Below, piece by piece: positions 37,697-46,687 of a stretch of 64,000 bases of DNA; the stretch's first letter is position 1, and every line of letters starts with the position of its first letter. Origin of the DNA: Bremerella alba (GTDB lineage: Bacteria > Planctomycetota > Planctomycetia > Pirellulales > Pirellulaceae); contig NZ_JABRWO010000012.1 of NCBI RefSeq assembly GCF_013618625.1, positions 186,001 through 250,000 of the forward strand, written 5' to 3'. The notes beneath the pieces are model-generated. The model was not told the DNA's origin. It ran no database searches and was given only the letters and a program-made list of their open reading frames with translations. The translations under genes were made by a program, and so were the position numbers.

Positions 37697-38375
37697 AGTG
37701 CGTTCCAGAGTGCTAGGCAGGGGAAAAGACCACGTAAAGTATAAACCTATTTGCCCGATTGGCCAAACCTGCATAAAAACCGCCGACTACCACACCAAAT
37801 CGCGACACGGCATGGCAACATCGCCCGAATTGCCGTCATGCTTGTTTGCCGTCGGCTCGCAATTTTTCACCGTTTTGCCACTGCTGAAGCGCAACGAGCA
37901 GCTCTTCAAGAATTCTCAATTGGAGAGGAAAGCTGCCATAGAACTCTTACCGTATCGCGCCGGCGTCGAAAAGGGCTTCCAATTCCTGACGACATTTGAT
38001 CGTGTCGTCGAAGTCAGCGCGTTCTCCCATACGGAAATAGGATTCAACCACGCCGAAGTGATGGCCTTCTCATCTCTTCCCGGCCCTTGGTCCGGTCCTC
38101 CCTTCCAACACGACATACTTTGGCAAACGTATGTGACCGTTCGCTGGCTGAGCCAATACCTGCGAGTTGGCCGATAACAGAGCAATTAGCACCGTGCCCC
38201 ACATACCCAAAAGATATTGGCGGTCGATTGCTGGCAAGATGCATGTCTCCTGGTTTACAGGAGGTCGGCATGATGCGGTAGTTTTGGCCGTCTCCCTACA
38301 TCCCAGCCAACACCAGCCTGGGACTACCCAGGCCGGGCAATGGTCGATCTGGCGAATAGGCCTTCGGGAAATCAA
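37697..38375. other. Intergenic region with possible gene remnant
   Basis: Nearly 680 bp between the DUF1553 and ATP-grasp genes. No promoter or RNA was recognised. One minus-strand frame looks protein-like but is broken by stops (see the pseudogene entry at 37836-38069). Other frames are long but of poor composition. Confidence 0.4.
37836..38069 (-). pseudogene. Possible remnant of a small helical protein
   Basis: In one minus-strand frame two protein-like stretches are separated by a single TAA (37947-37949). The first contains [17 protein letters not shown] and [12 protein letters not shown], the second LQLRILEELLVALQQWQNGEK. Both look like real amphipathic helices, unlike the competing frames. 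There is no suitable start codon except a GTG inside the first stretch. It may be a decayed gene, two tiny genes, or chance. Family not recognised. Confidence 0.25.
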
Positions 38376-39602
38376 CTAGACGTAGTAATCCAGTTCTTCC
38401 TGAGCCAGCAGTAAGTCGCGCAACTTGTAGGGATCGTCTCCAAAGAAAAACACCAAGCCCCAGTGCGTCCCGAAGGCCGTCCGTTTGGTGACTTTGCCTT
38501 CCAGCGGCGAAGGTAATTCGTGGTACTCGAAGTACTCGTGATCCTTCGTCTCGTCGGGGATCTGCAAATTGCTAATGACCCGGCGTCGTGGGTACACGCC
38601 GAAGCAGCCAGCGTGCCCCTTGGCATCTTCCACTTCTTTTGGGAAAAACGCTTTGATTTCTTCCGTGGTCGTCTTCGGATCGAAGACGAGTATCGAGGCT
38701 TGATAGGCGTTAAAGCCATACGCTCTTTCAATCAACTCGAATGCCTTGAAGCCTGGTGGGCGGTAAGCAACCTCACCAAAGTAAAGTGTCCCATCGCTTG
38801 TGACAAAATACTCAGGGTGAATCTGACCGAATTTAATGTCGAAAGTTTTGATCAGCTTTTCAACTTCTTCTACGATTCGGGGCCGCCATTTCTCCAGTTC
38901 CGGCGTGGCCGGAACGAAGACGGAATAGCCCAGATGCACGTATTCCGAGATATTGAGAAAGCAAATTTTACCGTCGTGAATCCAAGCCTCGACGGCGAAC
39001 TCCCAACCATCGAGATGGCTTTCCATCAAGACAGGGAACTCATCTTCAGGAATACGCTCGACATCTTCCGGCGTACGGACGACGCGATGCCCCAGACAGC
39101 CTGCCTTGTCGAATGCTTTCAAGTGAATCGGATCGTCTACGTCACCATCTAGCTTCAAGAGTGTTTGGTTCACTCGGCGGATGAAACGGATAACATCGTC
39201 TCGGTCGTGTGCTTCTTCAAAGATTCCAACACGAATGCCACCCAACTGTGCTCGGCGTTTCATCAATGCTTTATCTCGGAAGAGAACAGCCTGACCATGC
39301 AGCCTGGGATTGTCAAACAACATCGAGTTGATGGCTCCGGCCCACTCGACTGTCTCTTCGTAAAGCGGAATCGCAACGTCGACCCCCTCCTCTTTCAGCC
39401 GTTCAGCAATTTCGATCGAGCGTTCGTTGAGGCGTTCGAAATTCCAGGGGATGTACGGAATATTGTGCTCTTTGGCGTAGTCCTCGGCCCAATCTGGAGC
39501 GACGACGATGTAGCGACGATCAAAGTTTTCTGCGGCTTCGATCGCGCCCAGGGACCACCCGAGAAGTGCGATATAACCTTTATTGGGATCCTTGTTGCTC
39601 AT
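38376..39602 (-). CDS. ATP-grasp domain ligase
   Basis: 408 residues, soluble. The layout is an N-terminal Rossmann-like pre-ATP-grasp domain (LLGWSLGAIEAAENF), then an ATP-grasp fold with a VDDPIHLKAFDKAGCLGHR loop, FPVLMESHLDGWEFAVEAWI (the GxEF/V ATP-binding strand) and the metal-binding FGEVAYRPPGFKAFEL near the C-terminal end. ATP-grasp enzymes form amide or peptide bonds through acyl-phosphates; the substrate cannot be told. No biosynthetic neighbours, so function in isolation is open. Confidence 0.85.
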   Translation of the reverse strand: MSNKDPNKGYIALLGWSLGAIEAAENFDRRYIVVAPDWAEDYAKEHNIPYIPWNFERLNERSIEIAERLKEEGVDVAIPLYEETVEWAGAINSMLFDNPRLHGQAVLFRDKALMKRRAQLGGIRVGIFEEAHDRDDVIRFIRRVNQTLLKLDGDVDDPIHLKAFDKAGCLGHRVVRTPEDVERIPEDEFPVLMESHLDGWEFAVEAWIHDGKICFLNISEYVHLGYSVFVPATPELEKWRPRIVEEVEKLIKTFDIKFGQIHPEYFVTSDGTLYFGEVAYRPPGFKAFELIERAYGFNAYQASILVFDPKTTTEEIKAFFPKEVEDAKGHAGCFGVYPRRRVISNLQIPDETKDHEYFEYHELPSPLEGKVTKRTAFGTHWGLVFFFGDDPYKLRDLLLAQEELDYYV

Positions 39603-40041
39603 AAGAAGCTGCCATCTTTCAACTAGTTGTTTTTGCGGTTTTAAAGAGCGATGTATCGCACAACTTACAGTTCAGGGAAGTTCCCTGAGGCACCGCGATA
39701 AATGGCGGGTGCTATAACGCTCGGAAGAGCGATGCCGCTAAGAATTATTGTGCGAACGTTGTTTGAGTGTGCATCCAGCGTGCCAATTGCACATTGAATG
39801 TCTTGATCGACAAGTGTTTTCGGAAAACCTGGATACCGTCTTGCCGTTGCCAAGACTGACAAACTTACTAGACAATCACTATACTATATTTCGTGGCGTC
39901 TATCGCCCCCAAGATTGAGAGTTTCCCTAGGCTCTGGCCTGGGTGTCGCAGAATCGTGATGAAGTTCGCGACGAATGAGTTTGCAAAATTGTTGATATAA
40001 GGGCGAAGGAATCATGCCCGTTTTCTTTAAGAAGGATTGTG
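39603..40041. other. Intergenic region upstream of the papain-like protein
   Basis: About 440 bp between divergent genes. It contains an AT-rich stretch near 39855-39890 with a plausible sigma-70 promoter directed towards the 40042 gene, and otherwise no coding potential. Confidence 0.45.
39856..39885 (+). promoter_or_regulatory. Candidate sigma-70 promoter
   Basis: CTGACA at 39856-39861 and TATACT at 39880-39885 are separated by 18 bp and lie in the most AT-rich part of the intergenic region. Transcription would begin near 39892, leaving a leader of about 150 bases before the ATG at 40042. Confidence 0.35.
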
Positions 40042-42033
40042 ATGAATCGACCGTCGTCGAACCATCTTCAAACTTCGATCGAGCGATTTTCCTCCGCTCT
40101 CGAAAAGTTCGAGCATTCGCCCTCGTTTACCAAGCGAAAGCACATTGGTCGCGTACTCGATACGGCTGAGCGTGTTCTCCGCTGCGATGGTGGACCTGCG
40201 GCCATGTATCATTTCGCCGATCGTTTTGACCGTGCAGGAGTATTCGCAGAAACGGATTGGGATCATCCCGACCGTCTGCAGGCCAGCCTGGTACCCATCA
40301 CTCTGTCTTGCGGTCAGGCATGGACCATTACGCTGGAATGCCTTAGTCAGTTGCGTCTGCTCGCCATCTCGCAAGGACAGACTACGCGTTTAGGATTATC
40401 CGCCGAACAGGCAGTCAATTACCTGCGGAAGGTTCTTGCATTAAGTCTCGATCACATCTTTGAGCGTCAGACGGAAGCGGCTCGTCTAGAAAGAACCCAA
40501 TCCGTTGCTGCGGGACGCGTGCTACTTTTCGTTGCCGAGACGATAGGCTACGACGATCTATTAGGACAACTCGTCGAAGAGATCTGGCGTCTGCTCTATC
40601 AGCGACCGATCAACGTGGCGCCTATTCGCACGATGGTGACGAAGCTGGCTGCCTATTGTTACGACGACCAGCATGAAACCACCGCCATCCCCATCGGAGC
40701 GGACCGACTGATCAGTGCGTTGTACAGCCCGACGACCGCCTCCCGGGAAGACCCCGGCACCGAAGTTTATACCGAGCGGTTAATGCAGATGGATGAAATT
40801 TCGCTTCAGAACGAAGCGAACTCCGCGGCCAGAGCAATGCATGATACGGGGCTCGTTTCTCCTTACCACGGCGTATTGCTACGTCACCTGCTTACCCAGG
40901 CCCCCAACCTAATCGCTTCGGCATTGGGCCTTAGCGCGACGGGAATCGACAGCTACCTGACTTATCGACAGCTTGTCCATGCGTTGATCGATAAAGCCGT
41001 TCATCCGGAAACCTGCCAGTGTCTGTATGGGCTCGCAAGTTTGCTTGAACGCGCCGTTCTTCATTATCCGGGTGTCGCTTCCTCGCTTTGGCGGCAGATA
41101 AACTTGCCGCTTACCCATGCCGTCCAGCAGCGTATCGGCAATGCGTGCGGATTGGAACACTCGGCGGATGTGCACTTGCTCGGCGGTGTAATCAGCGTGC
41201 TCGGTCAACCATTGGGTGTAGGCCAAGGAGACAACGCGACCTGTCAAGCGGCACGGGCCTTATCGCTATGGGCATATTCCGATCCGGACTATCTGTTGCA
41301 ACTGCTGGCCTGGGCCGGACGCGACGATGGCGTACTCATGGAGTTTCACGGGCACCAACTCTCCTCTGCGTTTCTCAAGGAGGGTGCGGCAGGTACCATC
41401 GGCATAGATTTGGATCCGGTCTCGATGGTGCTGGTACCTCATCTGGATCGCGTGTACGCGGAAATGACGCGGCTGGCCACTCGAGCCGGCGAAGACCCGC
41501 ACATCTATGTGAATCCAGAGTTCCACGGATGGCGTGTTGGCCGCGGGTTCTCTATTGCCGTCAACGTCGAAACCGGCAAATTGAAAGCGTACAACGCTTT
41601 TATCCGACGCTTTTATGCTTGCTACCATCCCAGCTACAACGGCAATGTTCCGATCATTCATCCCCAGCCGGTTGGCGTAGCCGTAACGGATTCGATGGCG
41701 AGATTTGTCGGGTGGCACGCGGTGACCCTTTTGCGGGTCGCGCTCGATAAAACGGGCCAGCCGCGGGTTTACTTCTACAACCCCAATAACGATAGCGGCC
41801 AGAACTGGGGCAACGGGGTTACCGTTTCAACCCACGGTCGCGGCGAATTCTACGGCGAGTCCTCGTTGCCAGTCGACGAGTTTGCCTCGCGTCTCTACTT
41901 GTTCCACTACGATCCGCTTGAAGTTTGGGACGAGTCGGCTATCCCAGGCAACGTCATCGATAATGTGACCAAGCTCGGACGCGAAAGCTGGGCGATGTCG
42001 AAGATCTCGGTTGCGGTTCCTACCTCTGACTGA
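40042..42033 (+). CDS. Unknown large protein with papain-like Cys/His/Asn pattern
   Basis: 663 residues from the ATG at 40042, which has AAGAAGG at a good distance. No signal peptide or transmembrane helix. The N-terminal 380 residues are helical and not recognised. The C-terminal part carries GQGDNATCQAARALSLWA with Cys401, later VGWHAVTLLRVA with His559, and YFYNPNNDSGQNWGNG with Asn580 and Trp589. The order Cys, His, Asn and the local motifs resemble papain-like cysteine peptidases or transglutaminase-fold enzymes (Cys followed by a helix, HAV strand, Asn-x-x-x-W-G loop). Catalytic function is an inference; it could be a peptidase, deamidase or acyltransferase. Isolated transcription unit. 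Confidence 0.72.
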   Translation: MNRPSSNHLQTSIERFSSALEKFEHSPSFTKRKHIGRVLDTAERVLRCDGGPAAMYHFADRFDRAGVFAETDWDHPDRLQASLVPITLSCGQAWTITLECLSQLRLLAISQGQTTRLGLSAEQAVNYLRKVLALSLDHIFERQTEAARLERTQSVAAGRVLLFVAETIGYDDLLGQLVEEIWRLLYQRPINVAPIRTMVTKLAAYCYDDQHETTAIPIGADRLISALYSPTTASREDPGTEVYTERLMQMDEISLQNEANSAARAMHDTGLVSPYHGVLLRHLLTQAPNLIASALGLSATGIDSYLTYRQLVHALIDKAVHPETCQCLYGLASLLERAVLHYPGVASSLWRQINLPLTHAVQQRIGNACGLEHSADVHLLGGVISVLGQPLGVGQGDNATCQAARALSLWAYSDPDYLLQLLAWAGRDDGVLMEFHGHQLSSAFLKEGAAGTIGIDLDPVSMVLVPHLDRVYAEMTRLATRAGEDPHIYVNPEFHGWRVGRGFSIAVNVETGKLKAYNAFIRRFYACYHPSYNGNVPIIHPQPVGVAVTDSMARFVGWHAVTLLRVALDKTGQPRVYFYNPNNDSGQNWGNGVTVSTHGRGEFYGESSLPVDEFASRLYLFHYDPLEVWDESAIPGNVIDNVTKLGRESWAMSKISVAVPTSD

Positions 42034-42047
42034 GTATCGACATCCGT

Positions 42048-42320
42048 TCAAAAAGTCAATTCGTTTACCGAAGCCGACAAATGGCTTAAACGCAATTCAT
42101 TGGGTACAGAGCCTTGCTGGGCTTTCCCAATCAAGTATTGCGAAATTGCTTCCTTTTGCGCCTCATGAAAGACCAGCGATGGTCTCCGACTGATCTTTGA
42201 CTCTTCCTTTGATTCCGCTAGAAACCGTTCAGAAACTGCCACGAGAGGGACGAATATATCGAAGGCAGAAGTATTACCGATCGCGTGGAACTTGAAGTAT
42301 GCCTCGACGGGCGACAGCAA
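42048..42320 (-). CDS. Possible small protein of unknown function
   Basis: 90 residues with balanced composition (YFKFHAIGNTSAFDIFVPL, SLVFHEAQKEAISQYLIGK), unlike typical spurious frames. It converges on the papain-like gene 14 bp away, and its start overlaps the first codons of the divergent Cys/His-rich gene by about 20 bp. No clear ribosome site. It is offered as a candidate only. Confidence 0.3.
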   Translation of the reverse strand: MLSPVEAYFKFHAIGNTSAFDIFVPLVAVSERFLAESKEESKISRRPSLVFHEAQKEAISQYLIGKAQQGSVPNELRLSHLSASVNELTF

Positions 42321-42769
42321 TGATGGCAGTTCTAGCAGTGTTTATTCACTGTGTGCTCGGCTGTTGCGCTCGTTGCCTCACCGCTAGCGAGCATCACACC
42401 CCCGCCGAGCACTGTCAGGCAAATTGCATTTGCTGTGATCATCACCAGCACGATGCCTACGTCGAACTCTGCTTGCAACCGGCCGTCAGTTTGACGATAG
42501 CCGAGCCATCCTCCGACGCAGATCCTCAGCAACATCATGAGTGTCTTTGCTGCGGCATGGCCAAGTGTGCATTCATCCTCAATGAATCTCCCAGCGACGG
42601 GCTGATCAACGCCCTGCTTCTGCCTGCGGATACCTTCTGGTCGGAGATATCTTATCTGCCGATCGAAAGCGTCTCTCAGAACAGTCCAAGGGAACTTTGT
42701 CACAGAACATCATCGCATGCTACGCCCAAAGTGCGCCTCCATCTCTCCCTGGCTGTCCTCACGCTTTAG
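42299..42769 (+). CDS. Cys/His-rich secreted protein (metal-binding candidate)
   Basis: 156 residues. A hydrophobic N-terminal segment (MMAVLAVFIHCVLG) acts as signal or anchor. It is followed by clusters of cysteine and histidine: GCCARC, EHHTPAEHCQANCICCDHHQHD and HHECLCCGMAKC. Such small Cys/His-rich exported proteins sit at the head of metal-related operons in planctomycetes. It is the first gene of a cluster with a thioredoxin-like protein and an ABC exporter whose permease also carries vicinal cysteines. Binding of copper, zinc or a soft metal is inferred. The C-terminal 40 residues are not like the rest. Confidence 0.65.
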   Translation: MPRRATAMMAVLAVFIHCVLGCCARCLTASEHHTPAEHCQANCICCDHHQHDAYVELCLQPAVSLTIAEPSSDADPQQHHECLCCGMAKCAFILNESPSDGLINALLLPADTFWSEISYLPIESVSQNSPRELCHRTSSHATPKVRLHLSLAVLTL

Positions 42770-42975
42770 AGTCGGCCTCGGCTGATTCAATCGTTCTCCT
42801 AATGCTTATGATGGTCGGCCATCTACGTTTTCGACAAATCCAACAACCGGGTGATGCATCGGTCAAGTGGCCGGTCCGTCACGAATCAATATTAATCGTC
42901 ACGCCAAGAGCCGAGGCCCTTGCTGCTGCTCTGGCATCGTTTCATTCATACAACATTTCATCCGAAAGGATTCTG

Positions 42976-43752
42976 ATGAAGATTATCACGCATGTAGTCC
43001 TTACACTTGCTTGCCTGTTTGCCCTGCACGGTGCCAGCTTCGCCCAGACCGACGTCAACGCGACACTGCAGCAGGCCCAGCAAACGGGCCAATATACTTT
43101 CATTGTCTTCTACAAAGACAACTCTCCGCAGACTCAAAAGATGCTTCAAGTCGTGCAACAGGCCGTATCCAGCCAACCGCAGCAAGCCACCATCGCAACC
43201 TCTAGCATGGCTTCCGCCCAGGGGCAAGCGATGGCCGAAAAGTTCCAGGTCAGTCGGGCACCGATGCCCATGACCGTGGCGGTTGCTCCTAATGGAGCAG
43301 TGACCGGTCTGTTTTCACGTCAGATTGCCAAGGCCAACATCGATGCGGCGATTGTCCCCCCGGTCATGATGGACTGCATGAAGCATCTACAAGATCAAAA
43401 GCTTGTGTTCGTCTGTCTGACCAAGTCGGAACAAGCCGCTGTTCCGGCAGGCGTGCGGACCCTGCAACTCGACCCGATGTTTAAAGACCGGATGGCCCTA
43501 ATCGGGTTGAACGTGCAAGATACGTCAGAAGCCCGGCTCATGCAGCAGTTGAAGGTCGATGCCGACCAGGTCCAAGGACCTTATGCCGCGTTGATCGCAC
43601 CTCCCGGAGTTCTAGTGGGTCACTTCTCAGGCACATCGACGGCAGAGCAAATTGCTGCTGCCATCCACAAGGCCGGTAAGTGTTGCGATGATCCGAATTG
43701 TAAGCATGCCGGCAATGCCCAGGCATCGCAGTCGACTTCCACACGCCGCTAA
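42976..43752 (+). CDS. Secreted double thioredoxin-like protein
   Basis: 258 residues from the ATG at 42976, preceded by GAAAGGA. The signal peptide is cleaved after SFAQ (about residue 24). Two thioredoxin-fold-like halves follow (YTFIVFYKDNSPQTQKML ... and KLVFVCLTKSEQAAV ... ), neither with a CxxC active site in the usual place. The tail contains GKCCDDPNCKH, a Cys/His cluster. It probably binds metal or delivers thiols rather than acting as a classic disulfide reductase. It lies 23 bp upstream of the ABC permease gene. Confidence 0.7.
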   Translation: MKIITHVVLTLACLFALHGASFAQTDVNATLQQAQQTGQYTFIVFYKDNSPQTQKMLQVVQQAVSSQPQQATIATSSMASAQGQAMAEKFQVSRAPMPMTVAVAPNGAVTGLFSRQIAKANIDAAIVPPVMMDCMKHLQDQKLVFVCLTKSEQAAVPAGVRTLQLDPMFKDRMALIGLNVQDTSEARLMQQLKVDADQVQGPYAALIAPPGVLVGHFSGTSTAEQIAAAIHKAGKCCDDPNCKHAGNAQASQSTSTRR

Positions 43753-43775
43753 GCCCTTACCCGGAAGAATACCAC

Positions 43776-45002
43776 ATGAACGTTCGTTCCATCATCTGGC
43801 ACGAGTTGAAGTCGCGCCCGGCAGGGGTGGCCTTCAACAGCCTGACGATCTTTCTAGGAGTCGCTGCTTTAGTGGCGATTCGGCATGTCACGGTTCACTC
43901 GGAAGAAGCCGTGTCGAAGCAACTAACTAACCTGGGAGCCAACATCTTGGTGCTTCCCAAGGAGGCTACGCTCCAAGACTATTATGCCGCCGATCAAAAC
44001 GGCGGTACGTTGCCGGAAGAGTACGTCGCTGAAATCTTCCTCGCCGGATTGTCCGGTGTCGAACAGGTTTCCCCACGTTTGAACGTCTCGACGGAACTCG
44101 ACGGTCACTCGGTCGCGGTCACGGGAATTCTGCCTCAGTCGGAAGTCGAGACGCTTGCCACATGGCAAGCAACGACGATGTTCATGAACCCAACGGCAAC
44201 CGGCTGCTGCACCAAGGCCAACGTCGCCACGACCAACGACTTGGAAGCTCCGGAGGCATTGGTTAAGCATCGGGCAATTCAGAATCTCGATAAGAATGCG
44301 CTGGTACTGGGAGCCGACATCTCCCAGAAATTGAACTGCCGGGTCAATGATCGGCTGAAACTCCAAGACGAGAACTTTACCGTCATCGGAGTTCTACCGG
44401 TCACTGGTACCGTGGACGATGGTCGTGTGTTTGCGCACCTGCATTCGGTTCAACGTATCTGGAAGAAAGATGCGACCTGCAATGCCATTGAAATTGTCGG
44501 CTGTTGTGAAGACGCCGCCGGCAGCCTGGTACCACAGCTTCGCGAACTGCTTCCGGAAGCCAAGGTCGTGACGATCTCGCAGGTGGTCGAAACTCAGGTT
44601 GGCGTCAACGCGCTAATGGCAAAGACCTCGTGGATCGTGCTGGCCGTGATGATCGTCGTCGGTGGCGCCGGTTTGGCCGGGGCGATCGCGTCGAACGTGC
44701 GGGAGCGCCGACGCGAGATTGGTACCTTGATGGCCCTGGGAGCAACGCCTGGCACCATCCAAAAACTGTTCCTCGGCAAGGCATTTATCTTAGGGCTCGC
44801 TGCCGGCAGCGTCGGCTGCCTGACCGGCGTCGTAGCGGCCATCATTGCGGGCCCGGCCTGGGCAGGCGTGTCGATCACCCCGCTCATTGGCACGTCGCTG
44901 CTTGCCGTTCTCGTTGCCACGCTGGTCGCGATTGTCGCCGCGTGGTGGCCTGCTCGCGGAGCGGCCCATCTTGATCCATGTATTTGTTTCCGGGAGGTTT
45001 AA
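43776..45002 (+). CDS. MacB/FtsX-type ABC transporter permease with cysteine pairs
   Basis: 408 residues. One N-terminal transmembrane helix (20-40), a large periplasmic domain (45-280) and three C-terminal helices (285-305, 335-360, 370-392), the standard FtsX/MacB permease topology. Unusually, the periplasmic domain contains GCCTKAN (Cys144-145), Cys188, Cys235 and GCCEDA (Cys243-244), and the last residues are PCICFREV. The REIGTLMALGATPGTI loop is the usual coupling region with the ATPase. It likely extrudes a substrate or drives a periplasmic partner; the cysteine pairs and the Cys/His-rich neighbours suggest a metal- or thiol-linked job. Confidence 0.85.
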   Translation: MNVRSIIWHELKSRPAGVAFNSLTIFLGVAALVAIRHVTVHSEEAVSKQLTNLGANILVLPKEATLQDYYAADQNGGTLPEEYVAEIFLAGLSGVEQVSPRLNVSTELDGHSVAVTGILPQSEVETLATWQATTMFMNPTATGCCTKANVATTNDLEAPEALVKHRAIQNLDKNALVLGADISQKLNCRVNDRLKLQDENFTVIGVLPVTGTVDDGRVFAHLHSVQRIWKKDATCNAIEIVGCCEDAAGSLVPQLRELLPEAKVVTISQVVETQVGVNALMAKTSWIVLAVMIVVGGAGLAGAIASNVRERRREIGTLMALGATPGTIQKLFLGKAFILGLAAGSVGCLTGVVAAIIAGPAWAGVSITPLIGTSLLAVLVATLVAIVAAWWPARGAAHLDPCICFREV

Positions 45003-45005
45003 CCC

Positions 45006-45713
45006 ATGATTCAACTAGAAGCGATCCGCAAGGATTACAGTCGACGCGGCCAAGCATTGACCGCGTTTCAGTGTGAATCTCAGCAAATCGATGACGGCGA
45101 GTACATCGCCATCGTCGGCCCGAGTGGAAGCGGTAAGACGACCCTGCTTTCGATGCTCGGAGGGATGCTCACACCCTCGACCGGTCGCGTACTTGTCGAC
45201 GGTGTCTCCCTTTACGAACATTCAGTCGCCGAGCGCTCGGCCATTCGCGGAAAGAAGATGGGCTTTGTGTTTCAAAGCTTCAATCTAATCCCGTACCTTT
45301 CAGCGCTGCAGAATGTTCAGATTCCACTCAGTTTTTCGACGGTTTCAGCAGACGAGCAACAGCAACGTGCCACGCAGATGCTCACGCACCTAGGCTTGGA
45401 AGAGCGTCTACATCATAAGCCGTCCGAACTAAGCGTCGGGCAACAGCAACGTGTGGCCCTGGCACGTACGTTGGTTAACGATCCCCAGATCATTTTGGCC
45501 GACGAGCCCACCGGCAACCTCGACCCAACAAGCCGAGAGGTTGTTCTGCAGACCTTCGACCAGTGCCACCAGCAAGGCAGAACCTTGATCGTGGTCACCC
45601 ACGACCCCAGCGTCGCTAGCCGAGCAACGCGACGGTTGACGTTGATTGATGGGACGCTGGTTGATGGGGACGAAGTCAATTCGGCAGCGTCACCGCAAAT
45701 GACGGCGGCCTGA
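45006..45713 (+). CDS. ABC transporter ATPase (LolD/MacB-type)
   Basis: 235 residues. Walker A GPSGSGKTT (38-46), Q-loop FVFQSFNLIPYLSA (88-100), signature LSVGQQQ (142-148), Walker B IILADEP (162-168) and switch His in VVTHD. These place it in the o228/LolD-MacB subfamily that pairs with FtsX-fold permeases. The ATG is three bases after the permease stop codon, so the two form one transporter. Confidence 0.93.
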   Translation: MIQLEAIRKDYSRRGQALTAFQCESQQIDDGEYIAIVGPSGSGKTTLLSMLGGMLTPSTGRVLVDGVSLYEHSVAERSAIRGKKMGFVFQSFNLIPYLSALQNVQIPLSFSTVSADEQQQRATQMLTHLGLEERLHHKPSELSVGQQQRVALARTLVNDPQIILADEPTGNLDPTSREVVLQTFDQCHQQGRTLIVVTHDPSVASRATRRLTLIDGTLVDGDEVNSAASPQMTAA

Positions 45714-46159
45714 TACTAGGACGTCTCTAGAACGGGAAAAATCCCGCAGACAAACGGAAATGCAAATCGGCGGATATCTAGCGCAGGTCATCGACCAACC
45801 GCCGGTTTGCGAACGCTCTCTATTGATTCGTCCTGCGAGCATCGTTGTCGATATCTAGCGATCGAACACAGTACGGTTCGATGAATTAGTTACTTCTTTT
45901 TAGGCAGCGAGCTGGCTGCTGAACCTCTTGCAGCTGGCATCTGTTGCAGCAGCGACATCAGCAAACCTGGGCAACCGGCGATTGACAATTCTTGTCGGCA
46001 CACCGTCTTGTGCATTTGCGACACCAATCGGCCTGAATAAGCCACTAACGCCACAATCCGACTCCTTACCAATAAAGATATTTCCAAACTCGTATTCTTT
46101 TCAATTTTTCTGTAACCATGGATACTCGAAACGGTAAGTCCCCGTTGAAAGGAAGATCG
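45714..46159. other. Intergenic region before the ECF sigma factor
   Basis: About 450 bp. A small CGGGAAAAATCCCG palindrome lies at 45737-45750, just after the transporter, without a U-tract. Frames in this interval have poor composition and none was accepted. The promoter of the sigma factor operon must lie here; no convincing consensus was seen. Confidence 0.4.
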
Positions 46160-46687
46160 ATGGCAGAGCTGAGCCCCACTGAGCAGTTCATTCAACTTCT
46201 CACCGAGAATCAGAATAGACTTTATGGCTATATCTTCTCCCTGATCGGAGAGCGTAGTCATACGGCGGATGTTCTGCAGGAAACGAATCTCGTTTTGTGG
46301 CGGAAGATCGACCAGTTCGATCCCCGTCGACCTTTTCTGCCGTGGGCTTTCTCGATTGCCCGATTTCAGGTCCTGGCCAATCTGCGAGACCGGAAGCGAG
46401 ACCGCGTGCTTCTCAATTCGGAACTGATCGAATCGATGTCGAGCGAGGCGGAATCAATGGCAGGACAAATCGACGGGATTCGCGAAGCACTCAGCCGCTG
46501 CGTTCAGCAATTGAATTCAGCAAATCGCCAGTTGATTCAGAGGCGTTATTTCGAGGCGGAAAGCCTTGACGAGATCGCGGAAACATCCAACCGCACCGCC
46601 GGAGCCATCAAAGTTGCTCTCTTACGCGTGCGGAAACAACTGGCTCAGTGCATTCAACATCGATTGGCCGCTGAAGGAAACGCATGA
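46160..46687 (+). CDS. ECF RNA polymerase sigma factor
   Basis: About 175 residues from the ATG at 46160, which has AAAGGAAG at the correct distance. Region 2 (TADVLQETNLVLWRKIDQFD, RPFLPWAFSIARFQVLANLRD) and region 4 (LIQRRYFEAESLDEIAETSN, GAIKVALLRVRKQL) are complete. It belongs to the planctomycete/verrucomicrobial sigma group linked to FecR-LamG proteins. Its stop overlaps the next start as ATGA, so translation is coupled. It probably controls its own operon of DUF1549/1553 and DUF1501 proteins. Confidence 0.9.
   Translation: MAELSPTEQFIQLLTENQNRLYGYIFSLIGERSHTADVLQETNLVLWRKIDQFDPRRPFLPWAFSIARFQVLANLRDRKRDRVLLNSELIESMSSEAESMAGQIDGIREALSRCVQQLNSANRQLIQRRYFEAESLDEIAETSNRTAGAIKVALLRVRKQLAQCIQHRLAAEGNA

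Noticed and set aside
37590-38177. 195-codon plus-strand frame upstream of the ATP-grasp gene
   Set aside because: Begins inside the DUF1553 gene on the opposite strand; composition and codon pattern are not convincing and no family is evident.
45890-46261. Minus-strand frame upstream of the sigma factor
   Set aside because: Overlaps the start of the sigma factor; poor composition and no ribosome site.
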